DNA from: an uncultured Johnsonella sp.
Lineage (GTDB): Bacteria > Bacillota > Clostridia > Lachnospirales > Lachnospiraceae
Assembly (NCBI GenBank): GCA_900766185.1
Contig: CAAFUL010000110.1
Location: 1-5,218, forward strand
DNA: 5,218 nucleotides
Direction: 5' to 3'
Shown here: positions 5,198 to 5,218 of the stretch, in pieces
Layout of the letters: each line of letters opens with the position of its first letter
Numbering within the stretch: the first letter of the stretch is position 1
Translations under genes and position numbers: made by a program
The notes under the pieces: generated by a model
The model's database searches: none
What the model was told of the DNA's origin: nothing
The model's input: the letters and a program-made list of their open reading frames with translations, nothing else

Positions 5198-5218
5198 CTT
5201 TTTAAAGTCTTGATTTTA

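Overview
The window looks like a low-GC Firmicute genome, most probably a clostridial or Lachnospiraceae-type gut or oral anaerobe. The composition is strongly AT-rich, Shine-Dalgarno sites of the AGGAGG type precede most genes, and there is a CD1107/DUF4366-type mobile-element protein, an IS630-type transposase relic and several small accessory genes. The assignment comes from composition and gene families only. No rRNA, tRNA or CRISPR array was seen.

Layout from left to right. Positions 1-75 hold an unassigned edge with an imperfect inverted repeat. On the minus strand, 76-693 encodes an intact SAP/DUF6434-type protein. Just upstream of it in the same transcription unit is a decayed NTF2/SnoaL-like gene (706-1114), with two in-frame stops, one frameshift and a recognisable extended -10 promoter. 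Positions 1115-1338 are spacer with a possible transporter-tail scrap. Positions 1339-2308 (+) are a heavily decayed IS630-family transposase in several frames, with the first catalytic Asp codon destroyed. At 2400-3185 (+) is an intact eight-helix TspO/MBR-like membrane protein. A strong hairpin at 3298-3342 overlaps the 3' end of a minus-strand gene fragment (3291-3638). That fragment encodes only the N-terminal domain of an ATP-grasp enzyme resembling RiPP maturases, yet it keeps a good promoter (3717-3744). Positions 3805-4635 (-) are a CD1107-family (DUF4366) conjugative-element membrane protein, complete except for one in-frame amber codon that sits in a perfect hairpin. Immediately after its stop is a strong Shine-Dalgarno site with no gene behind it. 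Positions 4748-5137 (-) encode an intact NTF2/SnoaL-like protein with its own -10 box.

The genes do not form one pathway. The region reads as an accessory graveyard: an IS630 relic, a one-gene remnant of a Tn1549/CTn-like conjugation module without its usual neighbours, a beheaded ATP-grasp gene and a dead NTF2-like gene, among three intact small genes (SAP/DUF6434, TspO-like, NTF2-like). I found no convincing new system. The observations most worth checking are the amber codon with its hairpin, the orphan ribosome binding site at the conjugative-element breakpoint, and the truncated ATP-grasp gene that is still driven by a consensus promoter.
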